48,660 nt of DNA. Source: Selenomonadaceae bacterium (GTDB lineage: Bacteria > Bacillota > Negativicutes > Selenomonadales > Selenomonadaceae). The notes under the pieces are model-generated. The model did no database searches. It had not been told where the DNA came from and saw only the letters and a list, made by a program, of their open reading frames with translations. Positions 1 through 8,949 of the stretch are shown one piece after another. Numbering within the stretch: position 1 is the first letter of the stretch; every line of letters starts with the position of its first letter. The stretch spans positions 1 through 48,660 of the forward strand of contig JALFXV010000034.1 in assembly GCA_022786545.1 (NCBI GenBank), given 5' to 3'. Both the position numbers and the translations under genes were made by a program.

Positions 1-1
1 A

Positions 2-923
2 ATTTCAGTTTGTCGCCGTGAAAGTTCGAGACTTTTGGAACATTAACGGATGAGTTTTGTTGATTCGTGCACTCTGTTCAGATTAAAAATGGGATGGTCT
101 ACGGCAGTACCCTCAGAAACACGCTCTCGCTCCTAGTTGTGCCTAGCGGATGCTAAGCTCTCGCTTTGCCTGACGGCTTGCGAATTGCTAAGCACCGAGG
201 CACAACAAAGGTTTCTGATGGCACATGCCGCAACCCATCCCTTTCTTGTCTGAACAGATATAGACAAAATGATAAAATGCCACTTGTTATATGTTGCCAT
301 AGTGCTGCATACAACTTTACGAGCAAGCCTGAAATAAGGGGACGAGGTGGCTGACGAGACTTGCAACTGCCATTCGTTGTATGAACTTAGAGTATTCAGT
401 TGCCTATAAGATAACATCTCATCGAAGACATTAAAACAAAACAGTTGCACTATACACTATGACAGATAAGTCACTGGCAAATTTCAGATAGTTCTGTTCA
501 TAAAAGCAGATTCTCCTGCAATCATATCAGCATGTACAAGCCTCGCAAGTCCACCCCGCTCCCTTTTTTCTGGCTTGTTCGTAAACTTCGATTGGTTGCT
601 ACAGCCTCATGCTAACTGAATATCGTTTTAGTATTCTGTTGTATCTGTTCAGACAAAGAAAGGGATGAGTGAGGACAGTACCCATAGAAAACATTTGTTG
701 TACCTCGGTGCTTAACGATACGCGAGCCGAAGGCGAAGCGTGAGTTTAGCATCCGCTAGGTACAACTAGGAGCGCGAGCGTGTTTTCTATGGGTAGCTGT
801 CCCGCTCAGCCCATTTTTAGTCTGAACAGAGTCCGCAAACTACCAAACTACTTCAGTTAGTATATGCTCGTAGTTACAAACAAGCACTACGACAAACTGA
901 AATCTCTTTTTACAAACTGAAAT
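2..923. repeat. Foldback element, copy E1
   Basis: A non-coding, nearly palindromic element of about 920 bp. The terminus ATTTCAGTTTGTCGCC is at the left and its inverse at the right. The arms (about 2-385 and 540-923) are imperfect inverted repeats, and each contains a long hairpin bounded by CTGTTCAGA and TCTGAACAG (74-257 and 645-829). The right end abuts the TAA stop of the minus-strand HAD gene. The terminus is duplicated there (893-903 and 913-923). Relative to copy E2 this one is inverted: its left arm matches the right arm of E2. No transposase or convincing ORF is visible inside. It could act as a MITE-like element or as a bidirectional terminator. Confidence 0.85.
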
Positions 924-1571
924 TTATAACTTGATTTCATCATATTGGTCAATCACCACATCTGCCTGACTGAAATCCTGCTCACCTGAATTTGGATTGC
1001 GCACGGCAATACAGCGCATACCGGCAGCTTTGGCTGCGGCAATACCGGCAGTGGCATCCTCCACCACGGTACAGTTTTCCGGGGCAATTCCCAGGCGGCT
1101 TGCCGTCAGCAGGTATACATCAGGCGCCGGCTTGGCATGCTCAACTTCGCTGCCGGCAGCGATGGCATCAAAATAATCCATGATGCCGAAGCGGCCCAGC
1201 ACCAGCTGGATATTTGCCATGACGGAAGAGGAGCCCAGCCCGATTTTATAGCCGTTTTCCTTCAGCCTCTCCAAAAGCTCAGGTATGCCGTCTATAGGTT
1301 TCAAATCAGGGTCCTCCCGCAAAATTTTCTGATAAAGCTCATGCTTCTTCCTGGCAATAACTTCCCAGTCATCTCCCAGTGCCGGATATTTGGCAATCAC
1401 ATCGCTGAAAAATGACTTGGCGCTCCTGCCCACATAACTCTCAAGATTCAAATCCGCCTCGCTGACATCCACGCCGAAGGAGCGTATCGCCTGCACCTTG
1501 GTAATAGAATGAAAATGCTCACTGTCAATGATTACTCCGTCCATGTCAAAGATAAACGCCTTTTTCGCCAT
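924..1571 (-). CDS. HAD-superfamily phosphatase, beta-phosphoglucomutase-like
   Basis: Probable cytoplasmic sugar-phosphate phosphatase or phosphomutase of about 215 residues. The nucleophile motif FDMDGVIIDSE is at residues 7-17, motif II is seen as LGSSS, the motif III Lys in HAKPAPDVY and the acidic motif IV in VVEDATAGIAAA. The frame stays open 27 codons upstream, but the ATG at 1571 is chosen because GAAAGG lies about nine bases before it and the conserved core begins there. It lies about 100 bp downstream of fbp on the same strand, so cotranscription is plausible. The stop TAA is flush with the end of foldback element E1. The exact substrate cannot be read from the sequence. Confidence 0.88.
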   Translation of the reverse strand: MAKKAFIFDMDGVIIDSEHFHSITKVQAIRSFGVDVSEADLNLESYVGRSAKSFFSDVIAKYPALGDDWEVIARKKHELYQKILREDPDLKPIDGIPELLERLKENGYKIGLGSSSVMANIQLVLGRFGIMDYFDAIAAGSEVEHAKPAPDVYLLTASRLGIAPENCTVVEDATAGIAAAKAAGMRCIAVRNPNSGEQDFSQADVVIDQYDEIKL

Positions 1572-1667
1572 AAAACCAAACCTTTCACAAAATTTATTAA
1601 CTTCATCAATTCCATCTAATTCATCTATTTTAGCAAGCAGGGCAATTTTCATGCCCCAAAAAGCTAT

Positions 1668-3575
1668 TTAATCCTGGGACTTGATAGTGCCGTTCTCATA
1701 GGCCAGCAGCAGACTGTACAAATCCGTGATTTTTTCCTGGATGCGCTTGCCCTCGTCCGTATCCCCTACGGTAGTCACCTTGGATTGCAGCTCAATGGTG
1801 CGGGACACCGACTCGATATCCTTGTTGTTCCTGAGGGCCTCCCTGACATCAGCCACATTCTGATGCTCCAGCAGGCGGAAGCCGCGGGAATTGAAAATCA
1901 GGGTATAGCCGGAGATGCCCGTCTTCTTGTGGTAGGCACGGCAGAAGCCGCCATCAATGCACAGTGCCTTGCCATCCGCCTTAATAGGAGTTTCACCCTT
2001 GGCCACCTTCACCGGCACATGGCCGTTGATGATATGGCCTTCCTTAGGATTCAGGCCAAACTCCTCCAGAATCTCCTCGCAGATTTCCTCCCTGTCCACC
2101 AGCTCATAATAAGGGTCCGATGGCTCCTTCCAGGTGCTCTCGTCCTCCAGGAACATCCGCTCAAAGGTGGTGAACTCCCTGCCGGAAATCGGTGACAGCA
2201 GCCCGTTCCACAAGAACCACATAAAATCAAGAGCCCGCTGGTCCTCCCCGGACTGGGCCCGCCGTGCCATCTGGTCGCAGTAGTCCATATATTCCTTGCC
2301 CTTGTAGGCCCTGCCGTCAAAGGCGACCTCCTTGAGGGTGCCATCCCAGTTCAGCGGCACGCAGCCGTGGAACAGCAGATTCTGGTTGCAGCAGGTATAC
2401 ACGCTGCCCTTCTTGTAGATAAAATCCACATGGCGCCTGAGCCGCTCGCTCTCAATAAAATAGGATTTCAAATCCCCGATAATCTGCTTTTCGTCCTCCG
2501 TCAGCTCATAAGGATTCTTAGGGTCCACTGTCGGAAAATAAGCACTGGACAGCTCATAGCGCTTGCCATTGATGCGGTAGCAGCTGGCATTGTAGTCCAC
2601 ATTCTGCAGCTGCAGGCGGCTCTCCATGCGAAAATCCGGATTGCGGAGAATCAGCTGCCCCTCCAGCTTGAACATAATCATAGAAATTGCCTTTTCTGAT
2701 GCCTTGAGGGGATTTTCATCAGGATAGATGCGCTGGGCATACATGGTCAGGGGACGCAAGCTGATGGCGTACCCCTTTTCCAGCACCTCAGTGTTCTTGT
2801 AACGCAGGCTGTTCCTGACTACCCCGGCAATACACACCTCACTGCCGCAGGCAGCTCCCATCCACAGGATATCGTGATTGCCCCACTGAATATCCAGCGA
2901 ATGATACTCCAGCAGCATGTCGAGAATCGTATCAGGCCGGTTGCCCCTGTCAAAGAAATCCCCTACAATGTGCATGTGCCCCACTGCCAGGCACTTAATG
3001 AGCTGGGTCAGCGCCACGATAAAGTCCTCGGAGCCTCCCACCTGCACAATCATGTTCAGCAGCCGCTTGCTGTACAAAAACTGTGCCCTGTCCGCCTCCG
3101 GATGGGTATTGAAAAGCTCTGTAATCACGCTGCGGTAATTCTTGGGCACAAAGCTCTTCACCTTGGCCAGCGGGTATTTGTAGGTCATCAGCTTGCTGAC
3201 CTCCAGCAGCCGGGACAAATTTTCCCGGTACCACTCAGGGGTATTTTTCCTCTCCGCCTGCATCTGCTGCATCTTTTCCACCGGATAATAAATCAGGGTG
3301 CAGAACTCCGCTTTTTCCTCCGTGGTCAGCCGCGCCCCGAAAACATAGTCTACCTTCTCCTTGATAACCCCGGAGCAGTTGTTCAATATATGATAAAAAA
3401 GCTCGTATTCACCGTGCAGGTCACTGACAAAATGCTCTACCTCTTTCGGCAGGCACAGGCTGGCCTGCAAATTAATCAAATCAGCATACACCGCTTCCTT
3501 AGTTGGATACTTTTCCGCCAGCAGATGCAGATACTTCTGCTTTTGCTTGTGCATCGCACTTTGTGAAGCCGTCAT
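1668..3575 (-). CDS. fbp: Fructose-1,6-bisphosphatase, class III
   Basis: Gluconeogenic enzyme that converts fructose 1,6-bisphosphate to fructose 6-phosphate in the cytosol. At about 635 residues it has the usual length of the Firmicute class III family. It shows metallophosphoesterase motifs: DLHGEY near the N-terminus, GDFFDRGNRPD, WGNHD, and NGHVPVK toward the C-terminus. Either GTG 3584 or ATG 3575 could start translation; the ATG is preferred because GGAGGGAAGGTGG upstream gives it better spacing. The HAD gene follows on the same strand. No regulatory site was identified upstream. Confidence 0.95.
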   Translation of the reverse strand: MTASQSAMHKQKQKYLHLLAEKYPTKEAVYADLINLQASLCLPKEVEHFVSDLHGEYELFYHILNNCSGVIKEKVDYVFGARLTTEEKAEFCTLIYYPVEKMQQMQAERKNTPEWYRENLSRLLEVSKLMTYKYPLAKVKSFVPKNYRSVITELFNTHPEADRAQFLYSKRLLNMIVQVGGSEDFIVALTQLIKCLAVGHMHIVGDFFDRGNRPDTILDMLLEYHSLDIQWGNHDILWMGAACGSEVCIAGVVRNSLRYKNTEVLEKGYAISLRPLTMYAQRIYPDENPLKASEKAISMIMFKLEGQLILRNPDFRMESRLQLQNVDYNASCYRINGKRYELSSAYFPTVDPKNPYELTEDEKQIIGDLKSYFIESERLRRHVDFIYKKGSVYTCCNQNLLFHGCVPLNWDGTLKEVAFDGRAYKGKEYMDYCDQMARRAQSGEDQRALDFMWFLWNGLLSPISGREFTTFERMFLEDESTWKEPSDPYYELVDREEICEEILEEFGLNPKEGHIINGHVPVKVAKGETPIKADGKALCIDGGFCRAYHKKTGISGYTLIFNSRGFRLLEHQNVADVREALRNNKDIESVSRTIELQSKVTTVGDTDEGKRIQEKITDLYSLLLAYENGTIKSQD

Positions 3576-3668
3576 AATTTCCACCTTCCCTCCAAAAGCT
3601 AAAACTCACCCACATTTATATATTCGTCATACAAATCTTTTTTCCTGCTAAAGCCTGCCAATTTTCTG

Positions 3669-3742
3669 CAAAAAAATAAATGCCGCTGCCCGGCAGCTGC
3701 ATTTTTGTGGCACTAAAATACTGCCCACCAAAAAGCGGGCAG
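3669..3742 (-). terminator. Terminator region after flagellin gene
   Basis: Two hairpins in series. One has stem CTGCCCGC/GGTGGGCAG (3721-3742), followed on the minus strand by TATTTTAG. The other is GCTGCC/GGCAGC (about 3684-3696), followed on the minus strand by an extended T-rich tract. They fit a tandem terminator for the highly expressed flagellin transcript. Confidence 0.7.
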
Positions 3743-3780
3743 TACGAACATCGATATTAAGAAAAAATATAACCCCATCC

Positions 3781-5091
3781 TTAGCCCAGCAGATTCAGGA
3801 ACCAGCCGGAATTCTGATAGGACTGGGCCAGCATCGCCTGGGATGCCTGCATGAGAATATTATCGCTGGTAAACTGGGTAATTTCCTTTGCCAGGTCTGC
3901 ACCAATCAGGGTAGTCTGAGCCGCAGTGAGATTCTCACCCTGAGTAACCAGATTGCTGTGGGTATACTCCAGACGGCTGCTGAGGGCGCCTACGTTGGTG
4001 GACTGCTCCAGCACCTTGTTGATGGCGTTATCAATGACGCTGATGGCGGCACTGGCATCCTGCACGGTGCCCACGCTGAGATAGGAGCCGTCACTGCCGA
4101 TAAGCCCCAGGGCCCGGGCGGAAATATTCCCCAGCCCCGCCTGAATGGACTGATTGGCCTCCGCCCCCACCTGCAAGGTCAGGGAGCTGTCACTGCGCTG
4201 GTCCGCTGCCCCGATGGACTCGGTAAAATCACTGAGGACATTGTTGACGGACTTCTTCTCGTTGCCGCTGGCATCGGTGACAGAAATAGCAAAGCCGGAA
4301 ATCTCCCCGGCCAAACCTGCCTCTGCAGCCTTGACAGTAATAGCATTTTTGCCATCTACAGTCTCCTGCATATTGCCCTCGGAATTTACGCCGATTTCCT
4401 TGGTGGTACCCAGAGTGGTGTCAAAAACATTACCGCCACCTGCGTTGTTGGCGTTCTTGAAGATGTCCTCCAGGGTGGTATCACCAGCAGCATAGCTGGT
4501 ATGGTAGGTCTTGCCGTCCTTCACATAGGACACGTTGATGGTATCCGTGGAAGCGATGCCCAGGTTGTCCCCGGCGCGGCGGGTAAGGTCGGTCAGCTTG
4601 GTGCTGCCTGTTACCTCGGTGCCCAGGCTGGTATTGGTATAAGCCTGAGTGGTCAGCTGGGTGGCATAGTTGTTGCTGCCATTCATCAGTGCCATGCCGT
4701 TATACTCCACCAGGGAGTTATCCGTAATCTGGTCGATGTACTGGTTCAGCTCCTTCTGGATGTTGGCCCGGTCGCTGTCCTTGGCGGTAGAGTTTGCCGC
4801 CGCCAGGGCTTTTTCCTTCATGGTAGTGAGAATATCCAGCGTGTTGCTCATGGCGCCGTCTGCCACCTTCAGCATGCTGGAGCTGGTCTGGGTGTTAGCA
4901 TCCGCCTGCTCCAGGCTGCCAATGCGCACCCCCATAGATTTGCCAATAGAATAAAGTGACGCATCATCTGCTGCGCTGTTTACCTTGTTGCCTGTTGCAA
5001 TAGCAGTTGCATGCTTCATGGCAGAAGAATATCTCATATTCAGCTGGTTCAGAAGCGAAAGCTGCTGTGCATAGCTGCCGATTGTTGCCAT
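3781..5091 (-). CDS. fliC: Flagellin
   Basis: Structural subunit of the flagellar filament, exported through the flagellar type III apparatus. It has 436 residues. The N-terminal D0/D1 helices are typical (LNQLNMRYSSAMKHATAIATG, then DDASLYSIGKSM). The C-terminal D0/D1 part contains SRLEYTHSNL, EITQFTSDNILMQASQAML and a final LNLLG. The middle (about 170-330) is a variable surface domain. The start has a strong GGAGGAATTATT ribosome site. The gene stands alone, without other flagellar genes, under a sigma-28-like promoter. The assignment is secure; numbering among possible flagellin paralogues is unknown. Confidence 0.97.
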   Translation of the reverse strand: MATIGSYAQQLSLLNQLNMRYSSAMKHATAIATGNKVNSAADDASLYSIGKSMGVRIGSLEQADANTQTSSSMLKVADGAMSNTLDILTTMKEKALAAANSTAKDSDRANIQKELNQYIDQITDNSLVEYNGMALMNGSNNYATQLTTQAYTNTSLGTEVTGSTKLTDLTRRAGDNLGIASTDTINVSYVKDGKTYHTSYAAGDTTLEDIFKNANNAGGGNVFDTTLGTTKEIGVNSEGNMQETVDGKNAITVKAAEAGLAGEISGFAISVTDASGNEKKSVNNVLSDFTESIGAADQRSDSSLTLQVGAEANQSIQAGLGNISARALGLIGSDGSYLSVGTVQDASAAISVIDNAINKVLEQSTNVGALSSRLEYTHSNLVTQGENLTAAQTTLIGADLAKEITQFTSDNILMQASQAMLAQSYQNSGWFLNLLG

Positions 5092-5161
5092 AATAATTCC
5101 TCCTTGAGCGTATCATAGTTTCGACATCCTTGTCGCGATAATCCTAGTCTTTGTATTTATC

Positions 5162-5188
5162 ATATCGTCATGTATAACTTAAATCTTA
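5162..5188 (-). promoter_or_regulatory. Sigma-28-like promoter of the flagellin gene
   Basis: On the minus strand, TAAG (5185-5188), a 15-base spacer and GACGATAT (5162-5169) closely resemble the flagellar sigma factor consensus TAAA-N15-GCCGATAA. The site lies about 70 bp upstream of the flagellin start. Confidence 0.7.
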
Positions 5189-5278
5189 AATGTCTCAAGC
5201 CCTTCTGCATTTTTTCTGCGTTTTTTTATATTGTATCTGCCTGCCTTGGACATTTCCCTCGCCTGCTCTCCTATTTCA

Positions 5279-5308
5279 TTGTAAAAAATAGCAAAAATGT
5301 AGTATAAT
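5279..5308 (+). promoter_or_regulatory. Sigma-70-type promoter
   Basis: TTGTAA (5279-5284), an 18-base spacer and TATAAT (5303-5308), placed 50 bp before the start of the downstream gene. Confidence 0.65.
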
Positions 5309-5357
5309 GCTTGTGGTTTATTTACGCTAATAAAATTCTGAGGTGGATTAACATACA

Positions 5358-6449
5358 ATGGCAAACTTTGATTGGCAGGCGCAACTGGAAAAACGGCGCA
5401 GACGAACAAAATATGAGCGGATTGGCACACTGATACTGCTGGTTTTTATCCTGGGGTTTTCCCTGTGGCGGATTTTTTATGCCAATACGCCGGAATATGC
5501 CCTGGAAAAACTGGGCAGCGCCATAGAATCCCATGATGCAGAAGAAATGCAGGCATACTGCGATGTAAACTCCGTGGTGGAGCATGCCTACGATGACCTG
5601 ACCAGGGATATGTTTGCCCAGGATGCCAGGCTCTCTGACCAGACCAAAGTCATGTTCGAACAGTTTTATATCAAAATCAAGCCCCAGGTCACCGAGGGAA
5701 CCTGCCAGCTGATTGCAGCCTATGTCCAGAAGGGCAGCTGGCTGCAGCCAGGCGGCGACAACCTGCTGAAAGGGCGGCTGCTGGGCATAGATTACGAATA
5801 CCTTGTGGAGCGTTCCCAGCTGCGCAACACAAAATTCGTCAAAATTGAAAGCGTCAGCCACACCAAGGATACAGCTATGGCAAAGGTGCAGGTCAAGGAC
5901 GAATACACCGGCACCCTGTTCACCCTGAACCTGTTGCTGAACCAGAAAGAGGATAACTGGCAGGTCACCAAGATACTGAACTACCGTGATTACCTTGATT
6001 TTATCGGCCCTATCCAGGCATCCGGGCTGATGGCGTACACCAGGGCAACCCAGGATATCATAGACAAATACAATGACATTCTGGACACCCAGCAGACCAA
6101 CTTCAGGAAAATGACCGCCACGGAGGACGGCAGGCTGACCAGCACCCAGCGCAGCAAGCTGGCAGGCTACATCAAATCAGATATCATTCCCGCCCTGGAA
6201 AAGCGCCAGCAGGAGCTGGATGAGATACCTGTCAACGACGGTGCCCAGTACCTGAAGGAAATGCGCAGCCAGGAGGCACAGCTTTCCATCGAAAGCTGGC
6301 AGCACTTCCTCACCGGCATCGAAAACGACAACACCAGCGAGCTGAACCTGGCCAAGGCACTCCATGCCGAGGCCCTGGACATCCAGCACCGCATTGAGGA
6401 TTTGCTGAAAAACAGTGCCGTCAGCAGGATTTCCAAAACCATCCCATAA
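5358..6449 (+). CDS. Membrane-anchored protein of unknown function, DUF2939-like N-terminal region
   Basis: A 363-residue protein with a basic cytoplasmic N-terminus (KRRRRTKYER), one transmembrane segment at about residues 21-42 and a large extracytoplasmic part. Residues about 45-200 (YALEKLGSAIESHDAEEMQ) resemble proteins of the DUF2939 type, which have a short TM anchor followed by an alpha/beta domain; this is a resemblance from memory. Residues about 210-350 are mostly charged helix and may form a coiled coil. The ribosome site GAGGTGG precedes the ATG. The gene is monocistronic, with foldback element E2 just after its stop. No function can be assigned. Confidence 0.75.
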   Translation: MANFDWQAQLEKRRRRTKYERIGTLILLVFILGFSLWRIFYANTPEYALEKLGSAIESHDAEEMQAYCDVNSVVEHAYDDLTRDMFAQDARLSDQTKVMFEQFYIKIKPQVTEGTCQLIAAYVQKGSWLQPGGDNLLKGRLLGIDYEYLVERSQLRNTKFVKIESVSHTKDTAMAKVQVKDEYTGTLFTLNLLLNQKEDNWQVTKILNYRDYLDFIGPIQASGLMAYTRATQDIIDKYNDILDTQQTNFRKMTATEDGRLTSTQRSKLAGYIKSDIIPALEKRQQELDEIPVNDGAQYLKEMRSQEAQLSIESWQHFLTGIENDNTSELNLAKALHAEALDIQHRIEDLLKNSAVSRISKTIP

Positions 6450-6458
6450 AATTGGGAA

Positions 6459-7409
6459 ATTTCAGTTTATCGTCGTGAAGGTATGAGGCTTTTGGAACAT
6501 TAACGGATAAGTTTTGTTGGTTCGTGCACTCTGTTCAGACTATAAAAATGGGCTGAGCGGGACAGCTACCCATAGAAAACGCGCTCTCGCTCCTAGTTGT
6601 ACCTAGCGGATGCTAAACTCACGCTTCGCCTACGGCTCGCGTATTGTTAAGCACCGAGGTACAACAAAGGTTTTCTATGGGTACTGTCCTCACTCATCCC
6701 TTTCTTTGTCTGAACAGATATAAACAAAATGACAGAACCACATACATTATTTGTTACCATAGTGCTCCATACAGCTTTACGAATAAGCCTGAAATAGGGG
6801 GGCTAGGAGCTGACGAAGCCTGTTATTGCCAACCGTTGCATAAACGTATTGTGCAAACAACTCTGCTCATAATAGCAGATTGCCTTGCATAGCAGTTGGC
6901 AGTATCAGGTCTCGTCAGCCTCCCAGCCCCTGTTTACTACAATATATGTTTTTATACAGCTGTTGACAATTAAGCTTATGCGGATTGCATTGCAAGTCAA
7001 TATAACTGTTTAGTGGCACTATACATTATACAGCGGTTGGCAGCAACAGGCTTCGTCAGCCTCCCGGCTCCCCCTTTTCAGGCTTGCTCGTAAAGCAGGA
7101 TTAGTTGCTACAGCTTCATACTAACTGAATATCGTGGTATTATTTTGTTGTATCTGTTCAGACAAGAAAGGGATGGGTTGCGGCATGTGCCATCAGAAAC
7201 CTTTGTTGTGCCTCGGTGCTTAGTGATTCGCGAGCCGTCAGGCGAAGCGAGAACTTAGCATCCGCTAGGCACAACTAGGAGCGAGAGCGTGTTTCTGATG
7301 GCAATGCCGTAGACCATCCCATTTTTAGTCTGAACAGAATCCACAAACTAACAAAACTCATCCGTTAATGTTCCCAAAGCCTCGAACTTTCACGGCGATA
7401 AACTGAAAT
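6459..7409. repeat. Foldback element, copy E2
   Basis: Complete copy of about 950 bp. The termini are ATTTCAGTTTATCGTCGTGAA at left and the inverse of ATTTCAGTTTATCGCCGTGAA at right. The inverted arms cover about 6459-6835 and 7035-7409, with a centre of about 200 bp that holds a further partial repeat. Each arm has a long hairpin bounded by CTGTTCAGAC and GTCTGAACAG (6531-6718 and 7154-7337), with inner stems such as CCCATAGAAAAC/GTTTTCTATGGG. It fills the gap between two convergent genes. The left end is nine bases past one stop codon, and the right end abuts the TAA of the other. No transposase gene is inside. Confidence 0.9.
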
Positions 7410-8858
7410 TTATCTTGCCTCCCTGACATAGACTCTGGCCGCCTTAAATTCTCCCAGCAGCTTCCACTCATCTACATGGAAATCCTTCTCAAAGGAGTCA
7501 AAGCGGCGGTTGTTCAGAATCAGGAAAACCCGCTTGTCTGTTGGCAGATCCTCAAAGGAGATAAACGGCATGACATTCTTGGCATTCCAGCTTTTGCCAT
7601 CCGGCAGCATGCCGGGAATAGCATCGGCCTTTTCCAGCCTGTAGACCATCTTGTCACCATAGAAGACGATGGAGGTCTTGTAATCGCCGTAGCTGACCAC
7701 CAGGTCATCATCCGTTACCATGTCCTTATACACGGCGGCTACGTTCTTGCCGCTGTAGCCCTCGTCAGAGCAGGCAGGCACAGCCAGGGCAAAGGTCAGC
7801 ACGCCATAGACAGCCACCGCGCCTATCACCATGCGCTTTACCAGCACCTCCCTGTTGTAGAGGTAACGGGCAACCAGAATGGCAATCGGCAGCAGGGCAG
7901 GCAGGGTATAGGTGGTATACTTGGTAGCCATGCACTGATAGAAGATATTTACCACCAGCGCCCAGGTCAGCAGGAAGGCCGCAGTCATGTCAATGACCGG
8001 CTTCTGGCGCAGCTTGATGTACTTGCGGATGACAGCCGGCAGCGTCCAGCTCCAAGGCAGGCAGCCCAAAAAGAAAATCATCAGGTAGTACCACCACACA
8101 TCCCAGCGGGGATGCTCGGACTGGGTAGCCCGGAGGAAGTTGTGCACGCCCAGGAAATTGTTGATAAAATCCATGCCGTGGATGGTGTACATCATGTAGT
8201 ACCAGCTGCCTGCCACCAGGGCGTACAGCACCAGGCCGCTAGGCAGGCGCAGGTACAGGAACTCCTTGAAATCCCGCCGGATGCACAAAAACACCGTCAG
8301 CACAAAGCCCGGCAGCAGCAGCCCGATAGGCCCCTTGTCCAGGGTTGCCAGCCCCGCAAAGAGATAGCAGAGATAGTACAGGTTACGCTTGCCGGTGGAG
8401 TAGCCCAGGAAAAAGCAAATCAGCACTGCGTTGAAAAATACAAACAGCGTCAAATCCGTAATAACCGTCTTGGACAGCAGCCAGTATTCAAAGCAGGTGC
8501 CCAGAATTCCCGCTGCCATGAGGCCGGTTTTCCTGTCATAAAGCCTGCGGGCAAAGCCGTAGGTCATGCACAGCCCCAGCACGCCGAATACCCCCGGGAA
8601 GAACCGGGAGGCAAATTCATTGATGCCGAACAGCTTGTAGGCGGCAATCAGCTCCCAGTAAAAAAATGCCGGCTTGTCATACCAGTAATTGCCATAAATC
8701 CTAGGCGATACATAGTCACCTGACCTGAGCATTTCCGTGGCGGTCAGGGTATAGTTGGACTCCACCGGGTCCGTAATGGCAATGGCCCAGTTGCCCAGCA
8801 TAAAAAGCACAAAGCCCACTGCACTGATAAGCAGTAAATCTTTTTTTGCAGTTGTCAT
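7410..8858 (-). CDS. GT39/ArnT-like membrane glycosyltransferase
   Basis: Polytopic GT-C fold enzyme of about 482 residues, predicted to transfer a sugar from a polyprenyl-phosphate donor at the outer face of the inner membrane. The first periplasmic loop has TDPVESNYTLTATEM, aligning with the DPDExRYAE-type catalytic loop of ArnT relatives, followed by YWYDKPAFFYW. About ten hydrophobic segments follow, then a soluble C-terminal part of about 110 residues. ATG 8858 is preferred over the upstream in-frame start because GGGAG (8866-8870) precedes it. The acceptor (lipid A, protein or glycan) cannot be deduced. murA lies upstream on the same strand. Confidence 0.85.
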   Translation of the reverse strand: MTTAKKDLLLISAVGFVLFMLGNWAIAITDPVESNYTLTATEMLRSGDYVSPRIYGNYWYDKPAFFYWELIAAYKLFGINEFASRFFPGVFGVLGLCMTYGFARRLYDRKTGLMAAGILGTCFEYWLLSKTVITDLTLFVFFNAVLICFFLGYSTGKRNLYYLCYLFAGLATLDKGPIGLLLPGFVLTVFLCIRRDFKEFLYLRLPSGLVLYALVAGSWYYMMYTIHGMDFINNFLGVHNFLRATQSEHPRWDVWWYYLMIFFLGCLPWSWTLPAVIRKYIKLRQKPVIDMTAAFLLTWALVVNIFYQCMATKYTTYTLPALLPIAILVARYLYNREVLVKRMVIGAVAVYGVLTFALAVPACSDEGYSGKNVAAVYKDMVTDDDLVVSYGDYKTSIVFYGDKMVYRLEKADAIPGMLPDGKSWNAKNVMPFISFEDLPTDKRVFLILNNRRFDSFEKDFHVDEWKLLGEFKAARVYVREAR

Positions 8859-8879
8859 TTCACAGCTCCCTTCCACTCC

Positions 8880-8949
8880 TCAATCGTCAATCGTCAATCA
8901 ACAATCAATAATCGTCAATTATCAATTATCAATCCTCAATCATCAATCC
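8880..8949. repeat. 7-bp tandem repeat, about ten units
   Basis: Ten consecutive 7-mers with consensus TCAATCR (for example TCAATCG twice and TCAATTA twice) run without a break from 8880 to 8949. The last unit overlaps the murA stop codon. The array fills the gap between murA and the glycosyltransferase gene. Confidence 0.85.

Noticed and set aside
133..450. Minus-strand frame of 105 codons inside E1 as a gene
   Set aside because: It lies across the foldback arm, has no ribosome site and no resemblance to a known protein, and the equivalent frame is not kept in E2.
2..923. Insertion sequence
   Set aside because: There is no transposase frame, and the arms make up most of the element, so it is better described as a foldback or MITE-like repeat.
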